This document shows, in pieces, positions 1-11,818 of a stretch of DNA of 64,000 bases. The position numbers were made by a program, and so were the translations under genes. Positions within the stretch are counted from its first letter, which is position 1, and the number at the start of each line of letters is the position of its first letter. The stretch lies in assembly GCA_037127255.1 (NCBI GenBank), contig JBANSL010000013.1, forward strand, positions 4,404,188 to 4,468,187. The letters run 5' to 3'. The notes beneath the pieces were generated by a model. The model saw only the letters and a list, made by a program, of their open reading frames with translations. It did no database searches and had not been told where the DNA came from. The stretch is from Persicaria tinctoria (taxonomy: Eukaryota > Streptophyta > Magnoliopsida > Caryophyllales > Polygonaceae).

Positions 1-836
1 AAAAACTGGGGAAAAAAAAATTAAAACAGGGATTGCTGAAACCGTATGTGCTGAAAAAGAAGTTTCAGCAATTCCGTTTCAGCAGCTTTGGAAACGCGGC
101 AAAAAAATAATAATAATAATAATTAATGAGGCGGGAGGGGGGGGCACAGGGGGCACGGGGAGGGGGGGAACAGGGGCCAAGGGGGGCGGTGGACATTTTG
201 CTAATTTGGAGAAGGTGAGAACCATTTTTCTAATAAGGTCCAAAAATTAGGACATCCTAGTAATCACCCCAAGAAAATTTTAGAAATTCCATAAAATTAG
301 AGCTATTCGAGCCTAAATCGAACGAGCCGAGCTTTCAACCGAGTTTAAAATCATGTGCAGGCTCGGCTTGCTTAGGTAAGTGAACGAGTTCGAGCCGAGC
401 TTTTTTCGAGTCGATCCCGAGTCGAGCTGGGGCTTTTCAGCTCATATAACAACCCTACCCGTGAGAGAGGATTTATATTCAATGTACTAATTAAGTGCAC
501 TACACAAGTGACAATTTTAAAAGGGTCATTCTCAATTTCTCATAGTTCAAAAGTTCATTTTATACGTTCATCCTTTTGATCTGAAAAAAACTTGTTGCAT
601 GAGAGAAGTTGATATTGACAAAATTGCAGTAATTTTACACTAATTTCCCGAATCAATAAGCTTTTTCATGCTGAAAATGCTTACCGACACTGAAAATTAG
701 TAACTACACCGTATATTTGATGATATGAAGCTGTACATATAGGCATAGCAAGCCGGTAGCTCAAATAACCTAACTTGATTTTGTTATAATATTTCCTCCT
801 AGCTTCTTTGAGTTAATTAATTATTTCTTTTTTTAA
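1..836. other. AT-rich intergenic DNA with G-rich tract and low-complexity block
   Basis: No coding region is recognisable. Bases 129-192 on the plus strand are almost pure G runs separated by short spacers. Bases about 300-460 are a degenerate low-complexity block built from GAGCCGAGC/TCGAG words; a similar short block occurs near 21670-21700, so it is a dispersed repeat and not a gene. The rest is unremarkable AT-rich sequence. Confidence 0.6.
129..192 (+). repeat. G-rich tract, potential G-quadruplex
   Basis: Many runs of four to eight G on the plus strand are separated by A, CA, C or ACA spacers. This satisfies the usual G-quadruplex pattern (four or more G3+ runs with short loops) several times over. 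Folding in the cell is inference. Confidence 0.6.
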
Positions 837-1037
837 AGGGTGTGTTTGGACTCCAATTGCATTAATTATAATTATAACTCAAATTAAAAAGGACGTACTC
901 CGTATTTGATTAGCACGAATTATAATGTGTTTAAAATAAAATGCATCATAATATGTGTGAATCAAATAACTTATAAATGCATTTAGTTTATACTTCTATT
1001 ATAAACATTATAACACAATTGAATCCAAACACACCCT
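837..1037. mobile_element. Tourist/hAT-like MITE, about 200 bp
   Basis: Terminal inverted repeats of about 17 bp, reading AGGGTGTGTTTGGAYTC inward from both ends, enclose an AT-rich noncoding interior. The GGGTGTGTTTGG end is common in plant PIF/Harbinger- and hAT-derived MITEs. The target duplication is ambiguous because the flanks are A/T runs (TTTAA on the left, AATC on the right), so the superfamily is uncertain. Confidence 0.65.
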
Positions 1038-1532
1038 AATCTCTTTTTTATACATTTCTTCCAAAGCCAAAAGTAGTGGTTAATCTATTTGAGATTATCC
1101 ATACATGGTATTCTTTAGTAAAAAGATTATCCATACATGAATATCAACATAAAGTAAGCCTTACACTTCGGTTAACATGGCAAGAATTGACTTACACTAC
1201 AAATAAAATCAATTTTTGAAAAAAGCAAAAGAAAAAGAAAAGCCAGTGAAACAGGCCTTATGTAGGTTCCACTTTGGGCCTTATTTCATGGGCCACCTAC
1301 TACCACCAAATAACTGCAAAGTGGCCCATAAAACACTTTATGAATTTTTTTTTTCTTATGCCTAATCTTCATCTACATTTTAATTGGCCAAGGAGTTTTA
1401 GCTTCAAAATTATTAGGTATAAAATGAACTATTGCTAAAATATTCAAAATATGTACACTTAATATTTCCACATTATTAACTTTATAACACACTAGTATTA
1501 AATGTTTTACGCTTCATTCGGGTTGACGATGA

Positions 1533-1631
1533 CTAACTATTTCGGAATAGTTCACTGAAAAGGACTTACGGGTAGTACCCAAAGGTCCCCGATTTGAACC
1601 CCGGATGATCTCTCTTTATTTACCAATTCAA
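1533..1631 (+). mobile_element. short tRNA-derived SINE (copy 1)
   Basis: A 99-bp unit is flanked by a perfect 12-bp direct repeat GGTTGACGATGA (1521-1532 and 1632-1643), the target-site duplication. Inside are an A-box-like segment (TAGTTCACTGAAAAGG) and a degraded B box (GATTTGAACCCC) like those of tRNA-type RNA polymerase III promoters. The 3' end is TTTATTTACCAATTCAA and not a long poly(A). The same unit recurs at 60930-61031 on the minus strand with its own 14-bp duplication, which shows it is a mobile family. Confidence 0.75.
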
Positions 1632-1643
1632 GGTTGACGATGA

Positions 1644-3423
1644 ATATATAGGTTTTATTGTTTGAATCTAGTATTAATTTTATGTTCTTTCTTATCTATT
1701 TTGTTTTTGCCTCGGTTTTACTTTGCATTTTCTTGTGTTTTGCTCACTATATATATGCTTTTGGTTTTTTTATTAGGTAAAAATTTGAGATACCAGAGAC
1801 CGACGAATCAACAAACGAACTATCCGTCAATTAACATACAACACACATAAAAACACAAAGCAACAAATATGAAAGAAAAACTCAGCATCCCATTAAAGCC
1901 GTCAGCCAACGATAAAGTTGCCTATGAATGTCAAGAGCACGAGAGAGTGCGAAGACTCACACGGCGTCTCGACGCCGAGAAGACGGAGAGCACTAGAGCA
2001 GTAACCCACCACCGGAAAAGACGATACCTAGGGAAGTGTGGATCACTGATAATGAGGGATATTCAAATACCACGAACACTGTCAGAATCCACTTGATCAA
2101 ATAGGACGTCCAATACTGCAATCTCCAAAAGTCGGAACAAATTATGGCCAAAAATACCTTCCCAACTAGTTTAGTTAAAAAAAATTGTGTATGTACTCAC
2201 CTCTCAAACCCTTCTTCACGGTTTGTGTAATATTTACCATTTCTTACTAAAATTTTACCTCTAATTAATTCAAACCAAAGGTAAAAAAATACTAAAATGT
2301 GAAAAGGATAAGTATAGTGAATCTGGAAAAGAGGTGCAGGGCGTGCATGAGTGATGACAGCAAATGTTTTGGGGTGCTCCAACCATTAAGCACACAAAGC
2401 TCGATTAAATACAATTTAATTAACAATAAATTAAATATTAAATTATTATTTTTTTTTAAAAAAAAATGGGACATTAGCATTTAGCCCACAACAAAACAAG
2501 GTGTCTACCTGGACTCGAGTGCTTATTACGGAGCAGTTTGAAGCCTTTTGTCGTCTTCTTCCTCCCTCAGTGTCACGAAAACATTAACTAATTAATCACT
2601 GTATCACCTAATAATTAACATGGATGCATGGTTTGGGGCATTATCTGGAATCTAACAAGTTTAGGTGGGTAGATTCGTTAATTAAGGGTAAAGTTAGGGG
2701 TGTGATATAATTTAGGGTAAATTAGGGGGGGTGAATGTGAATAGGGAAAAATGGAAGTAATAAATGAAGGATGGGGGAGCGTGGGGGAGAAAGTGGGCAC
2801 AGAAACAAATGCAGGCGGGCGGGGGGTTTGAAGAGTGATTCGAGGCGGTTAGGTGGGGGTGGCTCTCACATGTCCCCACCCTCCCTGGTCTTCCCTTCCA
2901 CCCTCTCAAGTTCTCAACTAGCGGTAGCTCCGTGGCTTTCCCAGACCATTATTACCGATTGAGTTATCATGATTTGCCTCATCTTTCACTTTCTGTCGGA
3001 CCACAGAGTGAGGGGCATGATAGATTTCAGACAAATCTGAACTCAAAAAACCAACAAATTAGCAGATGAAAAATTACAGAACAAACATCAGAACATAGAA
3101 AGAAATGCAAACACAGACATCGCACACTTTAAAGAAGACGAATCTAAGCCAACTTAAAATTGAAAGTTTATACAAATATTTATATAAATCAATATCTCTC
3201 ATGTTAAAGAAACGTTGATTACTCTCTAATAATTTTTTCTAGTTTATTTGAAAATTTTAATGTATCAATTTTCGATCACTACTTAAGTAATTTATTGTAT
3301 AAGTGCATAAATATAATACTTTTGATCAAAATTAGCCGATTCTATAAATCTGATATATCTTTGATATATTCCCGATATATCATTTTTCCTCTTAACTGAT
3401 CTGACCCTAATAAGCGATATTTA
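1644..3423. other. intergenic DNA, no recognisable gene
   Basis: AT-rich sequence with only short open frames of no recognisable family. A G/A-rich patch near 2660-2840 and mixed sequence to 2990 look like nothing I can name. Confidence 0.5.
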
Positions 3424-3945
3424 GGGTGTGTTTGGCAACATAAATAGCTTTTCATAACCTTTACTTTAATGTTATACTCCCTCCGTTCCAAAATACATGG
3501 TCTTTTACTTTTTAGCACGCTTTTTAATGAGCGAAAAACTCTATGAAATATTATTTTGTAATTAATTTTTTATATATAATTAGATACTTATTAGTAATAA
3601 GTATCAAATAGTATAAAAATTTTAATTAAAAAAATAATATTTTATAGAGTTTTTCGCTCTTTAAAAAGCGTGCCAAAAAACAAAAGCCCATCTATTATGG
3701 AACGGAGGGAGTATAGTCTTAAATGAAATAAAAGCTAAGATTATATTTTCATTAGTGTTTTGGAATTGAATTTTTAACAGCTACGTACACCTTCAAGCGT
3801 TTCAAAACTTTTCTGTTTTTAAACAAAAATCTATTCATTTCTATCAAATGAGGTTACCAAACACATTACTGACTTATCAACAATTTAATTTAACATATAT
3901 TTTACACAATTAACCATTTAACTTCGGTTACCAAACACTCCGTTA
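3424..3945. mobile_element. hAT-like MITE interrupted by a Stowaway
   Basis: The left end GGGTGTGTTTGGCAAC and the right end GGTTACCAAACACTCC are imperfect inverted repeats. The interior carries a Stowaway at 3477-3711. Blocks of the interior (for example ATTGAATTTTTAACAG and AACATATATTTTACACA) recur in diverged form at about 29273-29625, so this is one of two family members here. No clear 8-bp duplication was found, so the exact ends are approximate. Confidence 0.45.
3477..3711. mobile_element. Stowaway MITE (Tc1/mariner type)
   Basis: Canonical Stowaway ends CTCCCTCCGTTCC and GGAACGGAGGGAG are flanked by TA on both sides (3475-3476 and 3712-3713). The 235-bp element folds into a long imperfect hairpin: GAGCGAAAAACTCTATGAAATATTA on the left pairs with TAATATTTTATAGAGTTTTTCGCTC on the right in short blocks. 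It is noncoding and was presumably moved in trans by a mariner-like transposase. Confidence 0.92.
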
Positions 3946-6130
3946 TCCTCTAATTATTTGGTTAAAACCCTAGCTAATGGTACAGTAGCTGTACAAGGAA
4001 ATAGGTCGTAAATCCCTGTCAATTAATGTCCAAATCAAAATACACACAGATGATCCCTATTCGCTCAAATCTCAAACAAAGTTTTTGTGATTGACTTTCA
4101 CATAATAAAAATTATAAAAATATAGTATTTAAATATAATGAATTGACGTACCCAAGCGAATTAAAGTCTCGATCGATCCACATATACAATGCATTCCCAT
4201 CCATTAAAAAACAACAACATAAAAATATATATAGTTAAAAAAGAAGACCACCGAAGATGGATGGAGAGAGAGAGAGGCCGACAAAGAGCATCTTTTACTC
4301 AGCCTCCGAGCTCTCCAGAATTACAGCTTTTTTTAAAATAGAGAAAATGAGAGATTTTACAAAAAAAATATCAAAAATCTCTAAATTTAGATGAAGGGTT
4401 AGAATCTGTAAAATTTAATACGTTCACCTCTTTCAATGCCTACTTATTTGTTCATTGGTTGTTGTCTGTTGATTTAATGAAGTTATTGGAATTTTATTTA
4501 TTTAATTATAAATTTATGCATCTATTGTAGTGTATAATAAATGCAGTAGTTTGTATAATAGAGAATCTGTTAGAGTTATGGTGTAAATTTTTTTAAAAAT
4601 TTTGTTATTTTATTCTCTATTTTAGAGATTTTTTTAGAGAAGATGTTGGGGATATGATTCACCTACAATTCATTAACCATGTGATCGAGGTTTCTTGTTT
4701 CCTTGGTTCACTGCTAAAAGCACAACTAATTGAACGTCTCTTGGCGTTTATTTGATTGCATAAAGTTTAAAGTTGCAGGCAAGTTCCATGCTACTATACT
4801 AAATATAAATAATTACTAATTATTAATAATAAAATTTGTAAGATGTTTTTGGAGGATTTGTAATCCTATAATACTCCCTTCATGCTGGAATAACACTAGT
4901 TCTATAAACAAAATAATTGACCATTTGAGTAACATTAATTAATTAATGACCAATAGCACACATCATTGTTGTCTTTCATTTTTAACAAATTAATCCATTA
5001 CAATTTAGCGCGTATTTGACGGTAAATTTAGGGGGTTTTGGGGTTAGAAAAACAAAAAATGAACCTATGGTGTTTGGTAGGAGTCGAGGTGGGAGCTTCG
5101 GGAGTTGCAGTACGAGCTTATTTTCAATGAAAATCAAATCGGATTGGGGGCAAGCTTCGGGAGTTTGGTCCTAGATTTTTTTTCCAACACGAACCAAGGC
5201 ATGGATATAAGGGTTTTTTTTAATCTTTTTTACCACACGAACATCTTCCATAACTACCAAATACCATTCATAATTTTTAAAGAATTTTTTTTTTATAAAT
5301 TTCACATTCCACGTCTCCCTAATCTAAAAAAAAATCCACCTCTAAAAAAAGTTTAATGACTCTAATTGCTCAATTGAAATAAAACAAGTGAATTGTTTGG
5401 GATAATTATCAAATTTTATGGACTATTCAGGTAATTTAAGTACCCTTTATTTGGAACAAATTGCTTGAAATTATATATGGCATATAATATAAACCGTATA
5501 AAAAATTTTAAAAAAAAAACACAGATAAATGATCGAATGAATAAATTGTAGTGTTTCCTATAAACTTTCCGGCATATAATTGGCTGGAAATGAAATAAAA
5601 GGATCGGAGCGCAATGACGATATGGCCACCGTGTATATAACGTTGAAACGCCGGAGGCGGTGGGGGCGGGGTTGGAGGGAGAACGGGCCGCCGGGAGGCG
5701 TGTGGCGTTGGTGGTCCCACAAAGGAGGAAGACATGGGCACGATACGTGTTTCCTCCCCGCGATCCTTGCTTACCATCCCCACTCCCCTTCCATTCAAAA
5801 TCTTGATCTTATCCTTTTGTCCAAATTTTATATTTATTTTTAATTTCTAATTATGATTCTTAAGTGTTCGTCTTCTTTTAATTTCAAACACTTTTTAACG
5901 TTATAATATAGGGCATATGATAAGACTCTAAATTGGAAAAAAATTTCAATGTTTTGGGCCATCGGATAAGAATTTAATTAAAAAAAAAATAATTAATTAA
6001 AATTTATTTTTTTTTCCTTCCAAATTTAGGGTATTATCCTATGTCTCAAGACATATGATAGATAATTCGTATAATATATATAATAAAAATCTAAATAAAA
6101 AAAACATTTTCTATAGAAAAAAAAGTTTAT
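3946..6130. other. intergenic DNA, no recognisable gene
   Basis: AT-rich sequence with possible Stowaway remnants near 4871 (ACTCCCTTCATGC) and a GC-rich island at about 5600-5770 whose open frames show no known domain on either strand. Confidence 0.45.
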
Positions 6131-6264
6131 TAACAAAATTGTACTCGAATCCTTCACACAAGATGAAGTTTATTAAAAAAAAAAGTTTATTAAAATCCAA
6201 AGTTTTATTTATTAGCGAGATCATTTATACAAAATTGTACTCGAATCCTTCACACAAGATGAAG
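6131..6264. repeat. direct repeat of about 35 bp, two copies
   Basis: A unit beginning ACAAAATTGTACTCGAATCC and ending ACAAGATGAAG occurs at about 6134-6169 and again at 6229-6264, and A-rich AAAAGTTTATTAA words lie between the copies. It looks like a local segment duplication of about 95 bp period. No function is evident. Confidence 0.7.
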
Positions 6265-7238
6265 CCTCCAAGCACATGGCCTTCGATTCATCCCCTTTGC
6301 CTCCACCTTTGCTCGCCGCCTTATCCCCTTACCTCTGATCGATGCTTGCCACTCCTCCCTTTCATCTCTTAGATCTCTCTCTCCTCCCTCAAACATTCAC
6401 TTCAACCCACCCTAAAAGCTTCAACTCTTATCTAATGGTGATCTCCGTCTCTCCTCCTTCGCCTCCTTCCCACTTTATCTCCCTCGCTCTTTCTCTCTCA
6501 ACATCGAGATGCCATGATGCCAGCAGCAGTTGAGCAGCCTTGGAAGCCCGCACCATAACCTACACCATGGATAAAGGCCCAGCTGACGACCTTGAGTCAG
6601 CACTCCCCGACGATAGAAGGAGCCTTCAGTTCTGGATTTGGTATCTCCACCTCACCCTCCCACCTACAACGTAGATCAAAGGCTCGTTGGACATCGTGAC
6701 GCTGATGTCAACCTCCAATTGCTCCCTCCCTTCTTCGACCACGACCGATGACGACGGTGAACAACACCCACCTCCTTCCTTGATGCGAACATTGTGAAAA
6801 CATATTTTGATCCTAAAACCCTAGCACAGAAAGGAATCAAAATATAGCGCATGCAAGAGAAAGAAATAAAGCATGATAGTTGGTGACGCAGTTTGGTTTC
6901 CCTACTATGCGGAACCTCAAGAGGGAGAGACTCAAACCCAATAATCCACTAAGTATAATCGAATACGAGTAATGGATACATGAGTACAGATAAACGAATA
7001 CGGTGATCCTAGACCTAGCAGCTCGAGTGTGAAACAAATAAGGAGAAACATGAAGAGAGGAGAAAATACTCCCTTTCACTTCATATACGAACGAAGCAAG
7101 TTGGAAGTTGATGAAGATCGAGCTCCAAGGTCCAACAACCTAAGCGAGGCACCGTCTTCTTTCTCCTTCTAGTAGGTTCTCCTTAGATCTCACATGGAAC
7201 TTGAGGATTCAAGCTTCCAATGGAGAGAACACTGAGAA
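6265..7238. other. intergenic DNA, possibly part of an old LTR
   Basis: Mixed-composition sequence without a recognisable coding region. The segment 6780-7238, together with 7713-7990 beyond the TRIM, resembles retrotransposon LTR/promoter DNA on the minus strand: a TATA-like GGCTATATAAGC (minus strand, near 7820-7831) is followed by CT-rich leader sequence. Neither end could be defined, so this is only a suggestion. Confidence 0.3.
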
Positions 7239-7712
7239 TGTAACACCCCGTCCCACATCGGATATCATAAGGATATATGTTGTGAGTGGTTTATAAGTGA
7301 TTCAAGCCCTACCTATGTCACAATAGCTCTTTCTTTTCAGGCTCCAAGTGATGACAACGGACCTGAGAGGGCTAGGTGGCTTGGACTGGCGTCTCTTAAG
7401 ACTGCATCCTAGGTCTTACAAATGGTATCAGAGTCGACTCCGGGCTCGGAGGTACGCCGATAGTATGCTTCGGTACGCTCCTCCCGAAGGGCAGTCTCTT
7501 GGGCTTGACGGGGTCGTCAGTGCTTTAAGTGGGGGAGATTGTAACACCACGTCCCACATCGAATATGATAATGATGTTGGGAGTGGTTTATAAGTGATTC
7601 AAGCCCTACCTATATCACAAGAGTTCTTCTTTTTCGGGTTCCAAGTGAGGACAACGGACCTGAGAGGGCTAGGTGGCATGGGCTAACACATCTTAAGACC
7701 CTGGGTCTTACA
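7239..7712 (+). mobile_element. TRIM (terminal-repeat retrotransposon in miniature)
   Basis: Two direct terminal repeats start TGTAACACC and end GGTCTTACA: 7239-7420 (182 bp) and 7540-7712 (173 bp). The first is followed after two bases by the initiator-tRNA-Met-type primer binding site TGGTATCAGAG (7423-7433). The second is preceded by the polypurine tract AAGTGGGGGAGAT (about 7527-7539). The internal region is only about 120 bp and cannot encode proteins, so mobilisation would have been in trans. Flanks GAGAA and TAGAA are a probable, slightly decayed 5-bp target duplication. Confidence 0.9.
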
Positions 7713-9340
7713 TAGAAGACTCTGAATCGCCGTCTAGGGTTTTGCTCTTACTCTCTCTCTTTCTTGTGGGCGGAAGCACTCTCTTCAAGCAAGCAACTCT
7801 CTAGGGTTCTGAAGAGAGCTTATATAGCCAGGTCCTCATTAATCCAAACACAACGTTTGAATCAACAAGTACAATATGGAGTCGTTGAAGCGTCTTCAGT
7901 CACTAAGGCCAGAAATAGAGAGATGGAACCATGAACAGTAATGGGCCGAAGAGAAAGAGTTGTTATAGGCTTTCTTCTTCAGATCATTCAAATCTTGGCA
8001 CCAAGTCCTTAAGCTCCTGATGATTCTTTGTCTCCATCTTCAATCACTCGAGCTACCAAAGATCTTATCATCGTCTATACATTTATCAATACACAAGCTA
8101 TCCTATGACCCTAGCTTACATGCATCTGGATTAAGATGAGACATTACAAACATGAACAAAACTTATTGGTAGAAATCGAGATTGTGAAAGCCACTCTTGT
8201 AATCGATGTCTCTGTCGCCGTCTAATCCTAGAAATTGATTTGAGCATTTCTCTTCTTTCGAGCCAGTTTGTAATTAAAAGTAAAAAGGACTAGTGAATAA
8301 TTTTTTTGCATTTGTCTTGCCAATAGACCATATATCATGTTGTTAATAGACTTTATGTAAAAACAATTGTGAACCCTAAAAATCTAATTAAAAGAAAATC
8401 TAAAATAATTAAAATTTAGAAAATATTTCTATTATTTTATAAAAAAAAAAACGAATTTTAAATCAGTGATTTTTTAACTTCCCACCAAATTACCCAAACT
8501 TTCATGCAGAAGGGCATCATTTGCACTTTAATATGCGTTATGGTCAAATTAAACTTAATTTTAATTTCCGAAAGGTGATGGTATATCTTTATAAATAAAA
8601 ATTAAATATTTTCATTTATATATGGCATGCATGTGTGGCTTTAATTGTTGTGTGCGTTTTCCTCATTAGAATCAAACTAAATTAGAGTTGTACTTGATCG
8701 CTCGAATTCCTGTATGTGCTTTAAATCATGTTATTTTAAGACTTGACCAAACACACCATAGTTATTTTAAGAAACAAGATGTGAATTTACTAAGAAGCCA
8801 AAAGAACACATACACATATAAATAAATTCCTTATGGCTACTAGTACTATACAATTTAAGTAAGAATAGAATGTAATGAACACATGCTAAATTGTAGTGCT
8901 ATAAATATTTAGGTAATTGCGCCCACACCACCCCAATAAAATTATAGTTTTCCATTCTAAAAAGATAGAGGCCATCACTAGCTATTTTATTATGGAAAAA
9001 GATAATTGTTATTCGGCATAGGATATAATTATCCTACTAAAAATAAACAACCTTAGAAATCTAATTTAAAATTTAGTTAATATTTTTTAATTAAGGATAT
9101 TTTTTTCTAAAGCTGAATTTTTATCTTATACCTCAAGATCATAGGATAGAAAAACCGCTGTCACTATAATAATCCGTATATTTTTTGGTATTTGGCTTAC
9201 CCAAAAAAAATAAAAAATCTTGACTTTTTTTTATGTAAATCTTAACTTTACAAGTCTAGTATAAGCTTATGAAGTCGACAAGGGATTTTTTTTATATAAG
9301 GAAAGAATTCAGAAGGTAATCGCGAGAGCATCCTTATGGA
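7713..9340. other. intergenic DNA, no recognisable gene
   Basis: After the TRIM comes CT-rich and then AT-rich sequence with no supported coding region. See the entry for 6265-7238 for a possible relation of 7713-7990 to an old LTR. Confidence 0.4.
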
Positions 9341-9344
9341 AAAG

Positions 9345-9600
9345 GTCATGGAGGCTTGCCATTGGTCTTGTAATTAAGGTGTGCAACCCTATCTGCTACC
9401 ATGTTACTTTACAGAATCAGAAAAAACACGAATTCGATAGAGGCTATAGGTGAAGTAGTGATGCTTCGAAGAAAATCATTTCAATATTCCAAAATGGTTT
9501 TCAAATCTCTTTTAATGAATTGATCACGATAAGATTATCACCCTCAACACAGATTCTGCCAAAGCCTAATATTTTTTGTTGCATATATTCATTTAAAGGT
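9345..9600 (-). pseudogene. RNase H-domain fragment (LINE-type), decayed
   Basis: On the minus strand, broken frames resemble plant RVT_3/RNase H-like sequence: a stretch like ICVEGDNLIVINSLK (the catalytic-Asp segment), then FWNIEMI, and after frameshifts NMVADRVAHL, which matches the C-terminal REAN.VAD.LAHL motif of this family. Several stops interrupt it. These domains end plant L1-type ORF2s and also occur as orphan fragments, so this is most simply a LINE relic. Boundaries are approximate. Confidence 0.55.
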
Positions 9601-10107
9601 TTATCTATTGTGTGTCCTAAGGGTATAGAATTATAATACTCTATTGAGAAAGAAAACCCTAAAAGAAAATGGGTGAACCTATACTCTATTTTAAAAATGG
9701 CTAAACTGAGTATATCTAAGTAAAATATTTTTCAATTTGGCTTCTTACTCCTTGGGACATAAGGTAGGAAATCCGTTACTTTAATCATAGTTAAACAAGC
9801 AACTTAATTTCATGCTAAGAATCATTTAAGAGAAAAAAAGTAACATATATTAAGAGAATACAATAACTCTAGGGTATATATTATTGTTTGAAAAATTTTT
9901 ATTATTAAAAAAGAAATTTAAATATTTCGGCTATAATTACTCTAGGTTTTGAGGCATTGAACTGGATATAAAATTGATTTGATTTGATTGATCCTACCAG
10001 ATTTTTTACGATCTTGCGCACTGTGTGATCTCGCCATCCGCACGGTGTTGACCTCGTCATCCGGTGTCGGAGAATTGGCTGTCAACCTTAGGCTTAAATG
10101 GGTGAGG
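9601..10107. other. intergenic DNA upstream of tandem repeats
   Basis: AT-rich, with no coding signal that I can support. Confidence 0.4.
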
Positions 10108-10375
10108 TCGATGCCGACGTCGACTTCCAATGTCGGTGAACATGCATTTTTTGGTGATTCCAACAGAATATGCGCGTGAGCTCTCACTCAGCGCAAGCTG
10201 CAGGGAATGGATGCTGACGCAGACTTCCGATGACGATGACGAGTTGTGGTTGTGTGTGGTGATTCCAACAGAATGCGTGAGCTCTCACTTGGCACAATAG
10301 CTGCAGGGAATGGATGCCGATGCCGACATCGACTTTCGATGTCGGTGAAGAAGTTATTTTGTTTTTAGCTCTCAT
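10108..10375 (+). repeat. imperfect tandem repeat, about 100-bp unit, 2.5 copies
   Basis: The phrase GGTGATTCCAACAGAAT followed by GTGAGCTCTCACT and CTGCAGGGAATGGATGC occurs twice (about 10150-10215 and 10258-10320). It is bracketed by GATGCCGACGTCGACTTCC (10110s) and GATGCCGACATCGACTTTCG (10317-10336). The units are GC-richer than the surroundings and contain CGATG/GATGC words. They lie about 500 bp upstream of the AHL gene. The open frames across them are repeat artefacts. Confidence 0.7.
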
Positions 10376-10797
10376 CTAGTGTTAGTACTCTAATCATCAT
10401 CCCCATCAACAGGCGTCCCGAAAAAGCTTATCAACTCTGAATGTCTATATCAATACTATACAGATGGCGAGAAGTTCACCCTGCATATAACAAACTTTTT
10501 TTTAACAAAGAGAGAACAAACATATACGGTAGGACATAACAAAAAAAAAAAAATTTAAAAAAAGGAAAAAGTTATTGAAGTAATCAGTTACTTAAAACTC
10601 ACCTTGAATGTAACTCAACTCCCAATTGGTCACATTATAAAAATGATTGTGATAGAAAGAGACAAACAAGAGATGGGTGGGCCCGGCGCTGGAACTGGCC
10701 ACGTTGAGGCAACCCTTGACCCACTTAATCAAACCCAATCGTCCCTCCCATCTTCATCCATTTCCACTCCCCTCCCTCCTTCCTCCCGATCCTCTCC

Positions 10798-10806
10798 AAA
10801 CCCTAA
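10798..10806 (+). promoter_or_regulatory. telo-box (AAACCCTAA) in the AHL leader
   Basis: The telo-box word AAACCCTAA lies about 70 bp upstream of the AHL start codon, within a CT-rich leader typical of plant 5' UTRs. Telo-boxes are known plant promoter/leader elements, and the function here is inferred only from the motif. Confidence 0.4.
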
Positions 10807-10876
10807 CCCAATCGATTCAATTCACACACCTCCAACTCAATTTCTTCTTCAATTACTCAGCTGATCGATCGATTTG

Positions 10877-11818
10877 ATGGATCCGGTGGCGCACGGCCAC
10901 TCTCTCCCGCCGCCGTTCCACCTCCACCCGCAATTCAACCTCCACCCGGGGCACCACCAACATCACTCCGACGCCGACGAGCACCAGAGCGGCACCAGCC
11001 GGCCCCACCTCAAGCGGGACCGCGACGACGGAGTCGACCACGACAACAACGATGACGGGAACGGGGACCACTCGGAGTCCGGCGGGGCGCCGGGGTCCGG
11101 GTCGGGGGAGATCACGCGGCGCCCGCGCGGCCGCCCCGCCGGCTCCAAGAACAAGCCCAAGCCGCCCATCATCATCACGCGCGATAGCGCCAACGCGCTC
11201 CGCACGCACGTGATGGAGGTCGCCGACGGCTGCGATATCATGGAGAGCGTCGCGGCCTTCGCTCGCCGCCGTCAGCGCGGTGTCTGTATCCTCAGCGGTA
11301 CCGGCACAGTCGCCAACGTCACGCTCCGGCAACCAGCATCCCCCGGCCAGGTCGTCACGCTCCACGGCCGCTTCGAGATCCTCTCCCTCTCCGGCTCCTT
11401 CCTCCCGCCGCCGGCCCCGCCGGCGGCCACAGGCCTCACCATCTACCTCGCCGGAGGCCAAGGCCAGGTCGTCGGCGGGAGCGTCGTTGGCCAGCTACTT
11501 GCATCGGGGCCGGTTGTCGTGATGGCAGCGTCGTTCAGTAACGCCGCCTACGAGAGGCTTCCGTTGGAGGAGGACGCGCCGCCATTGCCTATCCAGGGCG
11601 GCGGAGAGGGTATGTCGCCGACGTCGGCAGCAGCGGCGGCGATGGGAGGAGGAGGGCAGCAGGGAATGATGGGCGGCGGAGGAGGTCCCCCCGGGCATGA
11701 CCCAAGCTCGCCGATGTTTCAAGGGATGGGGGCGGGGCCGGCGCCGAACCTGCTGAATTCGATGCAGTTGCCGGGGGAGGCGGCGTACTGGGGCGGCGCC
11801 GGACGGCAGCCGTATTAA
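10877..11818 (+). CDS. AHL: AT-hook motif nuclear-localized protein (clade A AHL, AHL22-like)
   Basis: Intronless 313-residue protein. The start used is the ATG at 10877, because the frame extends upstream only through a TTG. Order: His/Pro-rich N-terminus (1-30), acidic/Asp-rich linker (45-75), one type-I AT-hook with core [11 protein letters not shown] at about 84-94, a PPC/DUF296 domain from about 107 to 228 with the conserved [10 protein letters not shown] (164-173), and a Gly/Met/Pro-rich tail ending in a short YWGG motif. A single AT-hook, a PPC domain and no intron define clade A AHLs. The N-terminal PPPFHLHP, the [13 protein letters not shown] region and the C-terminal LNSMQLP-YWG resemble Arabidopsis AHL22 and relatives. 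The AT-hook binds AT-rich minor grooves, the PPC domain mediates trimerisation and cofactor binding, and family members repress growth and flowering genes in the nucleus. GC-rich coding contrasts with AT-rich flanks. It looks functional. Confidence 0.95.
   Translation: MDPVAHGHSLPPPFHLHPQFNLHPGHHQHHSDADEHQSGTSRPHLKRDRDDGVDHDNNDDGNGDHSESGGAPGSGSGEITRRPRGRPAGSKNKPKPPIIITRDSANALRTHVMEVADGCDIMESVAAFARRRQRGVCILSGTGTVANVTLRQPASPGQVVTLHGRFEILSLSGSFLPPPAPPAATGLTIYLAGGQGQVVGGSVVGQLLASGPVVVMAASFSNAAYERLPLEEDAPPLPIQGGGEGMSPTSAAAAAMGGGGQQGMMGGGGGPPGHDPSSPMFQGMGAGPAPNLLNSMQLPGEAAYWGGAGRQPY

Noticed and set aside
5580..5843. GC-island frames on both strands
   Set aside because: Arg/Gly/Trp- or Pro-rich low complexity with no start context or domain support.
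7348..7593. 81-codon frame across the TRIM
   Set aside because: It spans LTR, primer site and polypurine tract. TRIMs are noncoding.
10853..11461. 202-codon open frame antisense to the AHL gene
   Set aside because: A shadow of a GC-rich coding sequence. Its protein is Arg/Ala/Val low complexity with no domain.
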